NCBI GenBank assembly: GCA_947507595.1
Contig: OX382270.1
Coordinates: 9,874,054 to 9,938,053 of the forward strand
DNA: 64,000 nt
From: Pyralis farinalis
Taxonomy: Eukaryota; Arthropoda; Insecta; Lepidoptera; Pyralidae
Direction: 5' to 3'
The notes under the pieces were generated by a model. That model did not search any database. It was not told where the DNA came from and saw only the letters and a list, made by a program, of their open reading frames with translations. Each line of letters starts with the position of its first letter. Positions within the stretch are counted from its first letter, which is position 1. The position numbers and the translations under genes were made by a program. This document shows positions 52,780 to 62,872 of this stretch, piece by piece.

Positions 52780-55700
52780 AGGTAGGCAAAGACTATTCTA
52801 ACGCGAACGGCCTTGCGTGGCAACGGGATGAAGTACACCAGTACCTAACCGACCACCAAGTTGACATCCTCCTAGTGCAGGAGACCCTTTTGAAACCATG
52901 CAATCGCGACCCGCGCATTGCAAATTACAACGTCATCCGTAATGATAGAGAGGGCCGCGGGGGCGGAACCCTCATCTATTACAAAAGGTCCCTGCACTGC
53001 ATCCCATTAGAACCCCCATCTCTCGAAAACCTCGAGGTCTCCATCTGCAGGCTAGGGATGACCGGCCACCAGCCGATCAATATCGCGTCCGCGTACCTCC
53101 CCCCGAGCAAGCGTATCCTTCAGAGCGACTTGCAAGCCCTCTTTGCCCTAGGAAACTCCACCATTCTTGCTGGAGATTTCAATAGTAAGCACACCCAGTG
53201 GAATAGCCACTCGTCTTCACCAAACGGCGTAATCCTAGAGAGCCTACAGGACTCCATAGGATTCGACGTCATAGCCCCCATATCTCTCACCCACTATTCC
53301 GCAACAGTGGGACACCGACCAACCGTTCTGGATTTTGCGCTTTTAAAGAACGTAGCCTTACGGATGCGTTCAATCCAAGTGCACACAGAACTTAGCTCTG
53401 ACCACCGGCCAGTTCTGATCGAGTTCGGGCAACGCACTGATTTACCGACAGACAAAGACACCAGAATGGTAACGGACTGGCGAAAACTCAAAAGAGTGCT
53501 CGCACAGACTTCCACACCCGATCTGGAGCAAATACCCGAACAGATTCTCACAAATAACGAGACCGACCTTGCGATCGACGCCCTCACTAGTCACCTGCAA
53601 ACGGCAGCTAACAACTGCTCCAGAGAGGTTTCAACAGCCGACATAGCTCGGCGCTGGGTACTCCCTGCTTATTTGTGAGAACTAGTGGCGGAAAAGAACG
53701 CAGCGACACGTGCCCACGACTCTCGTCCCACCGAACAAAACCGTTCTCGGATGCGCTTTTTACAACGCCAAGTAAAGAAGCACATCAAAGAGTTCAGGGA
53801 TGAACGGTGGGCCAACTTTGTTGGAGAAATTAAGCCCTCGCACACGGCGTACTGGCGAGTAGCTAAATCTCTCCGTTTCGACCAAATCACCCAATGCCCT
53901 CCCCTGGCCCGACCAGACGGAACGACAGCGTTCGATGATGACGAAAAGGCTGAATGCTTTGCAGACAGCCTGGATAGCCTATGCTCTCCTAGTCTAGAAC
54001 CAACCGACGACGAACATGTACAGATGGTTGACTCCGAGGTGGAACGAATCCTCGCGACCCCTCCCACGATCCCCCTCGAGCCTACAACGGTTGAGGAGGT
54101 CCAAACGATCATCAGGGACCTTCGGAGCCGGAAAGCTCCCGGAGCTGACGGCATCACGAACTCGGTCCTCAAACTCCTCCCAGGCCCCCTGATAGTCCTT
54201 CTCGTGGCGATATTCAACGCCACTCTCGCGAACTGCAGATTTCCAGACTCCTGGAAAGATGCCGACGTAGTTGGCATCCCCAAACCAGGCAAATGCCTGA
54301 AAAACCCCGCCTCTTACAGGCCCATTAGTCTCCTCAAATGCCTGGGGAAAGTCTATGAACGCATCATAGCCATTCGCCTCAAAAAGTTCATCGAACTTAG
54401 AGGCATTCTCATAGACGAGCAGTTTGGGTTCCGTCCCAAACACTCGGCAGTCCACCAAGTGCACCGCATCACGGAGCACGTCCTCTCTAACTTTCAAACG
54501 GGGCGCCATACCGGTGCCTTGTTTTTCGGCGTTGCGAAAGCGTTTGACAAAATCTGGCACAATGGCTTAATAATATAAGCTACACCAAATGGAAGTGCCA
54601 GACAGTCTCGTGCACATCTTACGAGACTACTTGTCAAAACGCTCTCTCCGCGTCAGAGTCCACGGCACTCTTTCGAGGCCGCATCCGATCCGAGCCGGGG
54701 TCCCCCAGGGCTCGGTGCTCGGCCCTATCCTATACACGTTGTACACCAACGATGTTCTCAAGACTCCCTTCGTGGAGTTAGCCCTCTTCGTTGATGATAC
54801 GGCGCTTTACACTTCCGAACGAGCCAAATCCAACATATCGGATAGGCTCCAGAGAGCGGCTAACGCTCTAGGCGAATGGTTCCGACGTTGGCGAATCGAG
54901 GTGAATCCGGAGAAAAGTGCCGCAGTGTTCTTTTCTCGGGATCCACAAGGTCTTACGAGACCCGATTCCCAACATAGGACCGTGCGCCCCATCTCATTGT
55001 TCGGCCGATCCATCCCATGCGTCGAGAAGGCCAAATATCTAGGTGTCATCCTAGACTCCAGAATGACGTTTGGACCTCACATCACCGCTGTTAGGAACAA
55101 AGCCGCGTTCTACTCAGGAATCGTAGAATGTCACTTAGAAATAAGTGTACACTCTACAAAGCCTGCATCCGCCCCGTTCTCACCTACGCCAGCGTAGTGT
55201 ATGCACACGCTGCGCGCTGCCATCTGGCTAAGCTCCAGATTATCCAAAACCGGTTTGCTCGCAATGCAACCGGCGCCCCTCATTACTTCAGGGTCGCAGA
55301 TCTCCATCTCGATCTTGAACTCCCTTCCATCATTAGTTTCATGAAGGAAGCGTCTAGGCGCTACTTCGAAACTGCCTCCCAACACCCAAACCCATTGATA
55401 GCCCGCGCTGTCAATTACACCCCGCGGATCGACGCCCGGGGGTTCCGGCGCAGACCGCGAAATTCAAACTTTGATCCCGATGATCGCATTACTGTTGCGA
55501 ACGCCCCCTACCTCTCCCCCTCCGACTCTAACCCCAACACTCCACACACACACCGCGCTCTGCGAATCCGGGCCCGAAGAGTAAGGACTTCTGCGCGATA
55601 CACCAGGTACCGAGTAGTCCAGGTACCTGGGCGCCTCTCTCCGTAAGGCCCTTCAGGCACGAACCCGCGTGTTCGATTAGATTCCCCAACGACGTCCTGA

Positions 55701-55845
55701 GCCGAGGTTCGACCCCTCTCGGTGGCAATTAGGCTGTCGTTTTACTTAGTTTGCTAGGCTGTGGCGTCTCACGCCCGCCTCTTTAGTCCGGTGACGTAGT
55801 AACAGCCCACTCGGGGCTAAATACATAGTCAGGTCAAAAAAAAAA
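52780..55845 (+). pseudogene. Jockey-like LINE, ORF2 from endonuclease to poly(A)
   Basis: 5'-truncated at the endonuclease start (LAWQRDEVHQYLTDHQVDIL). Endonuclease: LLVQETLLKP, GGGTLIYYKRSLHC, ILAGDFNSKHTQW, ELSSDHRPVLIEF. A TGA at 53,676 interrupts the frame, which continues: GEIKPSHTAYWRVAKSL, RSRKAPGADGITNSVLK, IPKPGKCLKNPASYRPISLL, QFGFRPKHSAVHQVHRI, GVAKAFDKIWHNGLI. Frameshifts near 54,575 and 55,130 follow; GVPQGSVLGPILYTLY and LFVDDTALY (a VDD where FADD is usual) lie between. The C-terminus and a GC-rich 3' UTR end in AAAAAAAAAA at about 55,845. Inactive relative of the element at 57.9 kb. Confidence 0.8.
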
Positions 55846-55908
55846 CGATTCTCTAACAGTCTTGTAATCGTTATCGCTCAGGTAACATCATAAAGTGTTA
55901 CACTAAAC

Positions 55909-55988
55909 ATGCCAAACTGTGCAGTTATGTCATGCAAAAAAAGAACACTTCTAGTTTGCAAAAATATTGAGTTACCTTTTACATGCAA
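55909..55988 (+). pseudogene. Second THAP-type first exon, isolated
   Basis: ATG followed by PNCAVMSCKKRTLLVCKN, the M-P-x-C-x4-C start of a THAP finger, very similar over its first 30 bases to the exon at 7,731. It ends near a possible donor GCAA/GTATTA. No later THAP exon or TIRs were recognised around it. It could be a P-element relic or the start of a host THAP gene. Confidence 0.4.
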
Positions 55989-55989
55989 G

Positions 55990-57400
55990 TATTATTTTAT
56001 TTGCTTTCATATAAAAGAAATTAAAATGGTGTGATAACGATTAATACATGAGAAATCGATTCAGTAATCGAGTACTGATGCAGTCGAATCATATTCCGCG
56101 ACTTTGGTCGCATATCTCCTATCCCAAATTAGCGTAAATTATACAAACTGCAAAACAAAACAGTCCTTCATGCTGTATAATAGAGTTCATTTAGCTAAAG
56201 ACAAAAAAAAAGTATATAAGACGTTTCGTAATTTTGAATCTACCAGCTTCGATTTACGAAGAAGTTCAGCTATTCCACAACAGATTACAAATAACTTTGA
56301 ACTGTAGTTGTCTCGAAATAAGATTGACATTTCCTTAAAACATTATTTTCGTTTCTATGTAGTAGTTACCTCGTCCCCCGTCAAAAATGGCAGAATTATT
56401 TACTAACAGAATCACGCGTATGGCGAGTCCTTTTGTTGAATTGTCTAAGATTCAGATACTGTAGTTTTCATACGTATGTAAATATTAATTTTTATTACTT
56501 TGGGTGTAAAAATGGCTGTATCGACTTATTAGATTTTTTTTACATTGTTAATATCATATTATGAGTATATTATTATAGCACACAATACACATCCTATGCA
56601 AGATTCTTATGGTAAACAGTTAACTAGGTACATTGTAAATTTCAAATTGCCGATACGCATTAGTGGGGTAAATTTTCCACAGTCTGGTAACCTTGTTATT
56701 GAATGTACTTTTGTTGCCGTCCCTTACGGGTGTACGCGTTTGTCAACTCTAGGTATACTTCCTCTGAGGTGCTGGCAGACAAATCGCAGTCGCCATATTG
56801 GCCACTTTGGCGAAACGTCACTGACACAGGATGACATCTCGAATAAACGTTCCGTTTCCTACTATCGCAGATACGCCTCGCCGTACAGGACTAACACGGA
56901 ACACCACACATTCTAAAATTAAAAGTTGGTTGTATAATAATTGTTCGCGACAACTATGTAAATAAATAGATAACCGTCGCGCGTAGTATAAGTGATGCAC
57001 ATTTTTATATAGTTAATAGTTATAGTTGTTTGTATTAGTTGTTTTAAGTAAGGATTAGAATAGGTTTACGCAGTTTACATACATACTTTGTTAGAGATAA
57101 GTTTTACATATTTAGTATAGGTACGAGCTGTTGCAAGCCAGGTATATAATAAAGTTATAACGGCGAATTACTGGCTGCAACAGCTCAATAGTGCATAGAT
57201 GTACCTATTAACGTAGTTTTAAGTTTGTAATGAAAACATTTATACGTAAAACTTCACTGACCCATAAGTTTTGACAATAACTTTAGCAAAAGTTTTATGG
57301 TTTTATATGAAAAGGGGTCAAATGTATGTAATAATAGAACAACTTACAATCATTTTTGACACAAATAAAGCGAGCATGATCAGGTATTGCCTCTAGGTCT
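55990..57400. other. AT-rich region with unclassified repeats
   Basis: 56,640-56,900 (CCCTTACGGGTGTACGCGTTTGTCAACTCTAGGTATACTTCCTCTGAGG...) looks like a dispersed repeat that I cannot name. 57,125-57,141 and 57,171-57,186 form an imperfect inverted repeat around an AATAAA. No gene seen. Confidence 0.35.
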
Positions 57401-57462
57401 GGGCGATTTTGGCTATTGCTATCTCTTTCCCACAAATGTACCTCTCGCTCGCACAGCGGGGG

Positions 57463-57470
57463 TATAAATA
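57463..57470 (+). promoter_or_regulatory. TATA box candidate
   Basis: TATAAATA in a GC-richer stretch with GGGGG before it. A GTGAGT donor follows at about 57,591. It could be a host promoter that the Jockey-like element landed beside. No initiator at the ideal distance was found. Confidence 0.3.
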
Positions 57471-57928
57471 TGGGCCATACAACGGTGATCGGCACATTCC
57501 GCGGCCAGTTTTCGTTGCGTGCACACGCATCGACGCTCGCCATCTCCTCTCTCGCTCGCACCTGCAGCCTTCTCTGTCGTTGTGAGTATACACCGCGCTG
57601 ACTGTACAGTCAAGGCGCCGTTCGCATTTTTTGCGAGTTTTGTTTGCAACGGTTGCTTGCAACCGTTGTCTGCACAACTTGTAATCAATTGCCCGCGTAG
57701 TATCGGTGGAAACCTACTTGTAGGTGCCATACGAAGCCGATAGGCGTTGACCCGACACGCTGCTGGGTTCCTTCAGAACCCAGCAAAGTCGGCCGACCCG
57801 AGCCCAGTGCACTTGGCTCTTGCCAAGGGTGACGGTCCTTTTCTGTGCATACTAAATTAGAGTAGCTGCAGTTAAACTCAACCTCCGTCGACCCCCTGCC
57901 CCTCGGCAGGGAGGTTTGCTTCGCCAAT

Positions 57929-59630
57929 ATGGCGCTGTTTGATAGCACTACGCTACAAACTCTACTTCACATTATTAAGCAGGTCGCTTTGACTCTGCGC
58001 TCCACCCCCGACGTCGACATCGACGAGTTAGTGCTAGGAACCCTCAAGGCCTACACCACCTCCTCCCCCGCCTCCCCGGTGTCCTCTCCCGCCTCCCCTG
58101 TGTCCTCCCCCGCCTCCCCTGTCCCATCCCTCGCCTCCCTACCCGCTCCATACAGCGTCCCAGCCTCCCCCGCGTCTTCTGACGCCCCCGCCTCCCCTGC
58201 CGTGGAGGTACTTCCCTCCCCCGCCTCCCCTTCCTCTACTGAGTCCGACAATTCGGACATGGAGCTCGACTGCTCCATCCCTCCCGCCCAAAAAACTGTA
58301 AAACGTCACGCTCCCAGTGACGACGACGAGCAAGGTTTCACCCTTGTCTCGCGTCCCAAGAAGCCCTCCGCCAAGATAAAACCGGCGTGCTCGCTCTGCC
58401 TCGCCGCAGAGAGCATCCTCCGCCGTACTTGCAACCCCCACCATCCCGGCTCTAATGAGCATTGACGTCCCAGCGCCCTCTGCGCTTGCCACCCCCGCTG
58501 CCCGCGACACCTCCTCCTCCTCCTCAGCCACCGCCAAGCCAGCGACTCGCTGTGCACCGGAGGTGCCGAGAATCAAACCCCCGCCGCCTATATTCCTCAG
58601 GGATAAGGCTAGGTGGGGTGAGGTTTCAAAAATATGCGCTGATAAAAAAGTGCATTTCACAAAGGCTACCAATACCGGCGTGGCCATCAAAATTGAGGTC
58701 CCCTCTATCTCCGAATACAGGGGCCTCACAGCCATTCTGGCGCAAATTAATGCGCCATACCATACATACGCCCTCACAGAGGAGCGTAAAGTCCGTGCGG
58801 TGCTCAGAGGAGTGCCGCACGAAATCCCGGCCGAGGAAATCCGGGCTGACTTAGTCGGCCAGGGTTTCCCAGTAGAGGCTGTACATAAAATGTACAGCCG
58901 TACCTACCCACTGGCGTTGGTGGTATTAACCAACAACAGTGAGGCTAGGACCATATTCAAAGAGACCCGCACGGTGTGCGGGATCTCAAATATTACAGTC
59001 GAGCCGCCCCGCAAGACTGGCATGCCGGCCCAGTGCCACCGCTGCCAGTTATACGGACACGCGGCTCGTAACTGCACGGCGGCACCAAGGTGCGTAAAGT
59101 GCCTGGTGCCGCACCTCACCAAAGACTGCGGTCGCACACGCGACCAGCAGTCTTCCACGCCCCCGGCGTGTGTTCTTTGTGGCCAGTCTGGTCACCCGGC
59201 CAACTATAGTGGCTGCCCGCGCGCGCCTCGGCCGTCCCCCTCCCAACAGTCCCGCAAGGCCGCCAACGGCCGAGGTGGGGCCCAAAGTGGGCGCAAAGCG
59301 CCTCCGGCGCCCACAGCGACCCACTTCCCGCCTCTACCGGCGGCGGCCAAGTCCGGCGCCACGCCTGCGTGGGGCCCAAAAAAGGCTGACTTTGTGCAGC
59401 CAAAAACCCAGGCCTGGGGGCCCCGCAGGGAGCCTGCCTTCAAGCAGGCCCCAGCGGGTGCGCCTCAAGCCGCGCCCACTGCCACTTCAGCCGGCCCGGG
59501 GATGCTTAGCTTCCCCAAGGTTGATGTGGCTGAGGTCACACAGTTCCTGCAACTGTATAAAAGCAGTGACATCATCGGGCGGATGGAATTATTCACCCGC
59601 TATCACCATCTCATCCTTGCATTTAATTAA
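57929..59630 (+). CDS. Jockey-like ORF1 (gag) with one frame change
   Basis: First frame 57,929-58,465: MALFDSTTLQTLLHIIKQVA, then a Pro/Ser/Ala-rich repeat (SSPASPV repeated) and an acidic/basic stretch. The frame shifts near 58,440 to 58,455-59,630. The second part has the gag core (KKVHFTKATNTGVAIKIEVP, LRGVPHEIPAEEI, YPLALVVLTNN) and three zinc knuckles: CHRCQLYGHAARNC at about residue 194 of this frame, CVKCLVPHLTKDC, and CVLCGQSGHPANYSGC. These bind the element RNA. A Pro/Ala-rich tail follows. The shift is probably a mutation in this copy, since Jockey gag is normally one frame. The stop TAA abuts the ORF2 ATG, which suggests coupled translation. Confidence 0.75.
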
Positions 59631-61238
59631 ATGCCTCCAGTAGTAGGTAACTCAGTGGTACCGAACACCGCCGTGTCGGCTGCACCTGGCCGGACCAAAC
59701 CGAAAGGGCTCTCGCTTATTTCATTTAATACGCGTAGTTTACGTCCTAACATTCTAGAACTGAAGGAATTTGTACGTAGTAGGGACATTGACCTGCTGCT
59801 CCTTCAGGAAACGTGGCTCAAACCCACTGACCGGAAGGGGCTGTCGATTCCCCAGTACACTTTAGTTCGGAATGACAGGCCGCGCGACCATAGAGGCGGC
59901 GGTACTGCTATCTACTATAGACGAGCACTTCATTGCTCAACTATAGATACTCCTCCGTTGAGTAGTATGGAGGCCACAGTATGTAAGGTGGCTATGACAG
60001 GACATCAGTCCATACTCATAGCGTCCATCTACATACCGATCGGGACAATCCCACTAAGAAGCGACTTTGAAGCGCTCTTAGCACTAGGCAAGTCTGTCAT
60101 TCTCTTTGGAGACTTTAACTCCAAACATACAGACTGGACCTGTCAGTCTTCTAACTCCAGTGGCAAGAAGCTACTGGAGATTACCCAAGCCCTAGATCTG
60201 GACGTCCTGTGTCCTTTCTCGCCCACACACTACCCTGATCGGGTGGACGCCACTCCTGACGTACTAGACTTTGCGCTAGTCAAAGGAGTGTCGCTTCAGC
60301 TCAGATCAATCGAGCCTCTCGATGATCTGGGCTCTGACCACCGTCCAGTCTCACTGGTAATGGGGCCGTTGGATCCCCACCCCTCCTCCACCAACAAGAC
60401 CTTTACCAACTGGAAAGGTTTTAAGGCCATCCTAGAGGCAGCCTTTGATGCCCCAGATTCACCGTACGCTCTCACGTCCGACTACTTCGATAGTCCGGAC
60501 AAGATTGACAGTGCGGTGGATTCTCTAACCAAACTGGTTCAATCAGCTGTTCAGGACAACTCGCGGGTAGTGAAGGTGGATAACTGCCGAAAACTACCGC
60601 AGGCTGTCAGGGACCTGATTAAAGCCAAAAACGCAGCGCTCCGCAGAGCCAAGCTGTATCCCACCCCGTCTAACAGGACGCTCGCGAACCGCCTTCAGCG
60701 GCAAGTGAGGTCCTCTCTCTCCGACCTGAGGGAAGAGCGATGGGGCGACCTCATGGAGAATATAGCTCCCTCTCATGTTGCGTACTACAAAGTAGCGAGA
60801 GCACTGCGTAGTGACGTAATAACTCACACCCCACCACTCCACCGTCCCGATGGCACTATCACCTTCGAGGACGAAGAGAAAGCCGAATGTTTCGCTGACA
60901 GCATTGCTTCACAATGTTCTGTCAGCACGCAGCCATGCAACGCTGCACACGTCAAATCAGTGGAGGAGGAGGTCTTACATAAGAGCTCACTCCCTCTCAC
61001 TGCAGACCCCATCACAGTGTCCAATGATGAAATTAGTTCTTTCATCAAAGGACTAAACCCCCACAAAGCCCCAGGCGCTGATGGAATTTCAAATAAGGCG
61101 CTAAAGAACTTCCCAGCCCAAGTGCTGACGCTCTTAGCCCTTATATTCAACGCCTGCTTCGACCTGTGCCATTTTCCAACCGCCTGGAAAGATGCTACGG
61201 TCATTGGTATACCTAAACCGGGTAAACCACTCAACAAC
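59631..61238 (+). CDS. Jockey-like ORF2, N-terminal part (endonuclease and RT start)
   Basis: 536 residues before the insertion. Endonuclease: LISFNTRSLRPNILEL, LLLLQETWLKP (catalytic Glu), RGGGTAIYYRRALHC, VILFGDFNSKHTDW, GSDHRPVSLVMG (SDH intact). Linker: RLQRQVRSSLSDLREERWGDL, FEDEEKAECFADSIASQCS. RT entry: NPHKAPGADGISNKALKNF, WKDATVIGIPKPGKPLNN, where coding is taken over by the inserted helicase. No stops or frameshifts. In frame with the insert, so the ORF reads as a chimera. Confidence 0.85.
61224..61238 (+). repeat. Left copy of 15-bp target-site duplication
   Basis: AAACCACTCAACAAC, repeated exactly at 62,858-62,872 right after the poly(A) of the insert. It encodes KPLNN of the RT in both places. 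Confidence 0.75.
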
Positions 61239-62857
61239 ATGGCAGCATACAGCGCAACTGGCGGTTTTGTGCCCCTGGACGAGAAGAGCGAGGAAGGGAG
61301 GATCACCTTTAAAACACCGACCGAAGACCCGGTAGTGGTGGTAGCCAAGTGCACAAAGGTAATGCTGGACGACAGGATCCTCGATATGGCAGAAGCCATA
61401 GCGGGGGACCTGTTCAAAGGCGGAAGCCCGAAGCACTGGGTGAGACCCACTATCACATGGGTTAACGGAGTTCCCGGCTGCGGGAAATCCACGTGGGTTG
61501 TGTCACAAGCCGACCTGGCTAGAGACATCATAGTGACAACGACAACTGAGGCCGCCACCGATCTCAGGGATAAACTGGAAACGCGCTTTGGTGACCTAGC
61601 CAAAAAGAGAGTGCGGACTTTGGCATCCCTACTAGTAAATGGTCTACATAAGGGCGAATCGTGTACACGCCTAATGGTGGACGAAGCCCTTATGAACCAT
61701 TTCGGATCCATAGTCATGGCGATACAACTAGCCAGAGCCAGTGAAGCCCTGCTGATCGGAGACGACAACCAGCTTCCCTACATCGACAGGAACAATCTGT
61801 TCAACACCTTATATAACAGACCCAACCTTGTGACGTCAATCTCCCAAAATCTCCTTTGTACGTACAGAAATCCACAGGACGTAGCGTATGCTCTTAGAGA
61901 AATCTACAGTGGCATATACTCGGCCAAGACTCGCCCCAAATCCCTATCGCTGAAGCGGTTCACAGGGGTGCGGATCCCGAAACAGGACAACACGCTTTAC
62001 CTTGTCCACACCCAGGCTGAGAAGGCACTCCTTATCAGCCAGGGCTACGGAGCAAATTCGGGTTCCCGCACCCTAACCATACATGAAGCACAGGGACTAA
62101 CGTGCGAGTCAGTGATTATTGTGCGTACAACCTCCAAATAATCCCACCTCCTCCAAAGTGTCCCCCATGCCGTTGTCGCGGTCTCTAGACACACGGACAG
62201 CTGTGTATACCACACAGACTGTACCGACAACGACGCGACAGCTCGGTTTATCCAGCGAGCCGAGACCGCGACAACGGAACACATCAGGGACTATAACCTT
62301 AAGATGGCGATGAGGGCGAGGGACGAGAAGGTCATCAAAACGTTGACTCAAAGCTCTGAGGACCCAGGGAGCGGTCCCTCCTCCTCCTCCCTCACAACGG
62401 AAAAGACGAAAGAAAAGAAGGGTAAACTGGCGCAACTTCGGGGCGCCATTTCCTTTCAATTCTGGAAAAAAAAAAAATGAACGAAAGCTGAACTGAGGGA
62501 AGCGAGCAGTCATGCTCACTAAACTGTCCAGACGCGTGGCGGCGTCGGGGGCGGGTCGCCGAGTTCCCTAAAATATGGTTGAGCACGGCGATGGCTGCCT
62601 TCCTCGTCAACTCGTGAACGGGTGCCGCGCGGAGGGACTGGTCTGACCGCATCCCTCACTTCAGTTAACAATTGTAAGACTAGCTTTAAGCCTGTAAAGG
62701 AAAAAAAAAACACGCAAAACTAACATTAATTAACATAAGCACTTATTGTAAGCACTTGCGGAGCGAACAATAAATTAAACTAACAAAACGTGACAAACAA
62801 AAAAAGGCACGGGCCAAAGAGCCTGTGGATGTGATTTCTATTAAAAAAAAAAAAAAA
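61239..62857 (+). pseudogene. Endogenous virus-like SF1 RNA helicase, retrocopy in LINE ORF2
   Basis: A 1,619-base insert, ATG at its first base and in frame with the LINE. It encodes a superfamily-1 helicase of the alphavirus-like type (virga/tobamo-like): motif I GVPGCGKST (61,467-61,493), motif II LMVDEALMNHFG (61,671-61,706), motif III LLIGDDNQLPYIDRN (about 61,752-61,796), a QNLLCTYRNPQDVA block, and motif V LTIHEAQGLTCES (about 62,073-62,111). A TAA at 62,139-62,141 interrupts the frame just after motif V. Motif VI (VAVSRHT) follows in the same frame at 62,175-62,195, and the frame ends at a TGA (62,478-62,480) after a Lys-rich tail. No polymerase or capping domain follows; the remaining 375 bases are non-coding and end in poly(A). 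Such helicases unwind viral RNA during replication. This copy is broken and embedded, so function is unlikely. Family-level origin is inferred from motifs only. Confidence 0.8.
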
Positions 62858-62860
62858 AAA
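62769..62860 (+). terminator. Polyadenylation signal, hairpin and poly(A) end of the retrocopy
   Basis: AATAAA at 62,769-62,774, a hairpin at 62,808-62,827 (CACGGGC pairs with GCCTGTG, one G-U), and an 18-A run at 62,843-62,860 whose last three bases can belong to the target duplication. This is the 3' end of the copied RNA. Confidence 0.65.
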
Positions 62861-62872
62861 CCACTCAACAAC
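62858..62872 (+). repeat. Right copy of 15-bp target-site duplication
   Basis: AAACCACTCAACAAC. The interrupted RT frame resumes here. Confidence 0.75.

Noticed and set aside
53669..54292. A 207-codon minus-strand frame
   Set aside because: It is the antisense shadow of the Jockey-like linker and RT, with no recognisable domain.
58051..58777. Long minus-strand open frames (75 and 212 codons) opposite the gag gene
   Set aside because: They mirror the Pro/Ser/Ala-rich GC-rich gag coding strand and give low-complexity Glu/Gly-rich peptides.
60824..61768. A 314-codon minus-strand frame across LINE ORF2 and the helicase
   Set aside because: It is antisense to two clear coding regions and crosses the insertion junction, so it is a by-product of codon bias.
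62143..62480. Viral polymerase sequence after the helicase
   Set aside because: The frame after the stop gives helicase motif VI and a Lys/Ser-rich tail, with no GDD-type polymerase motif up to the poly(A).
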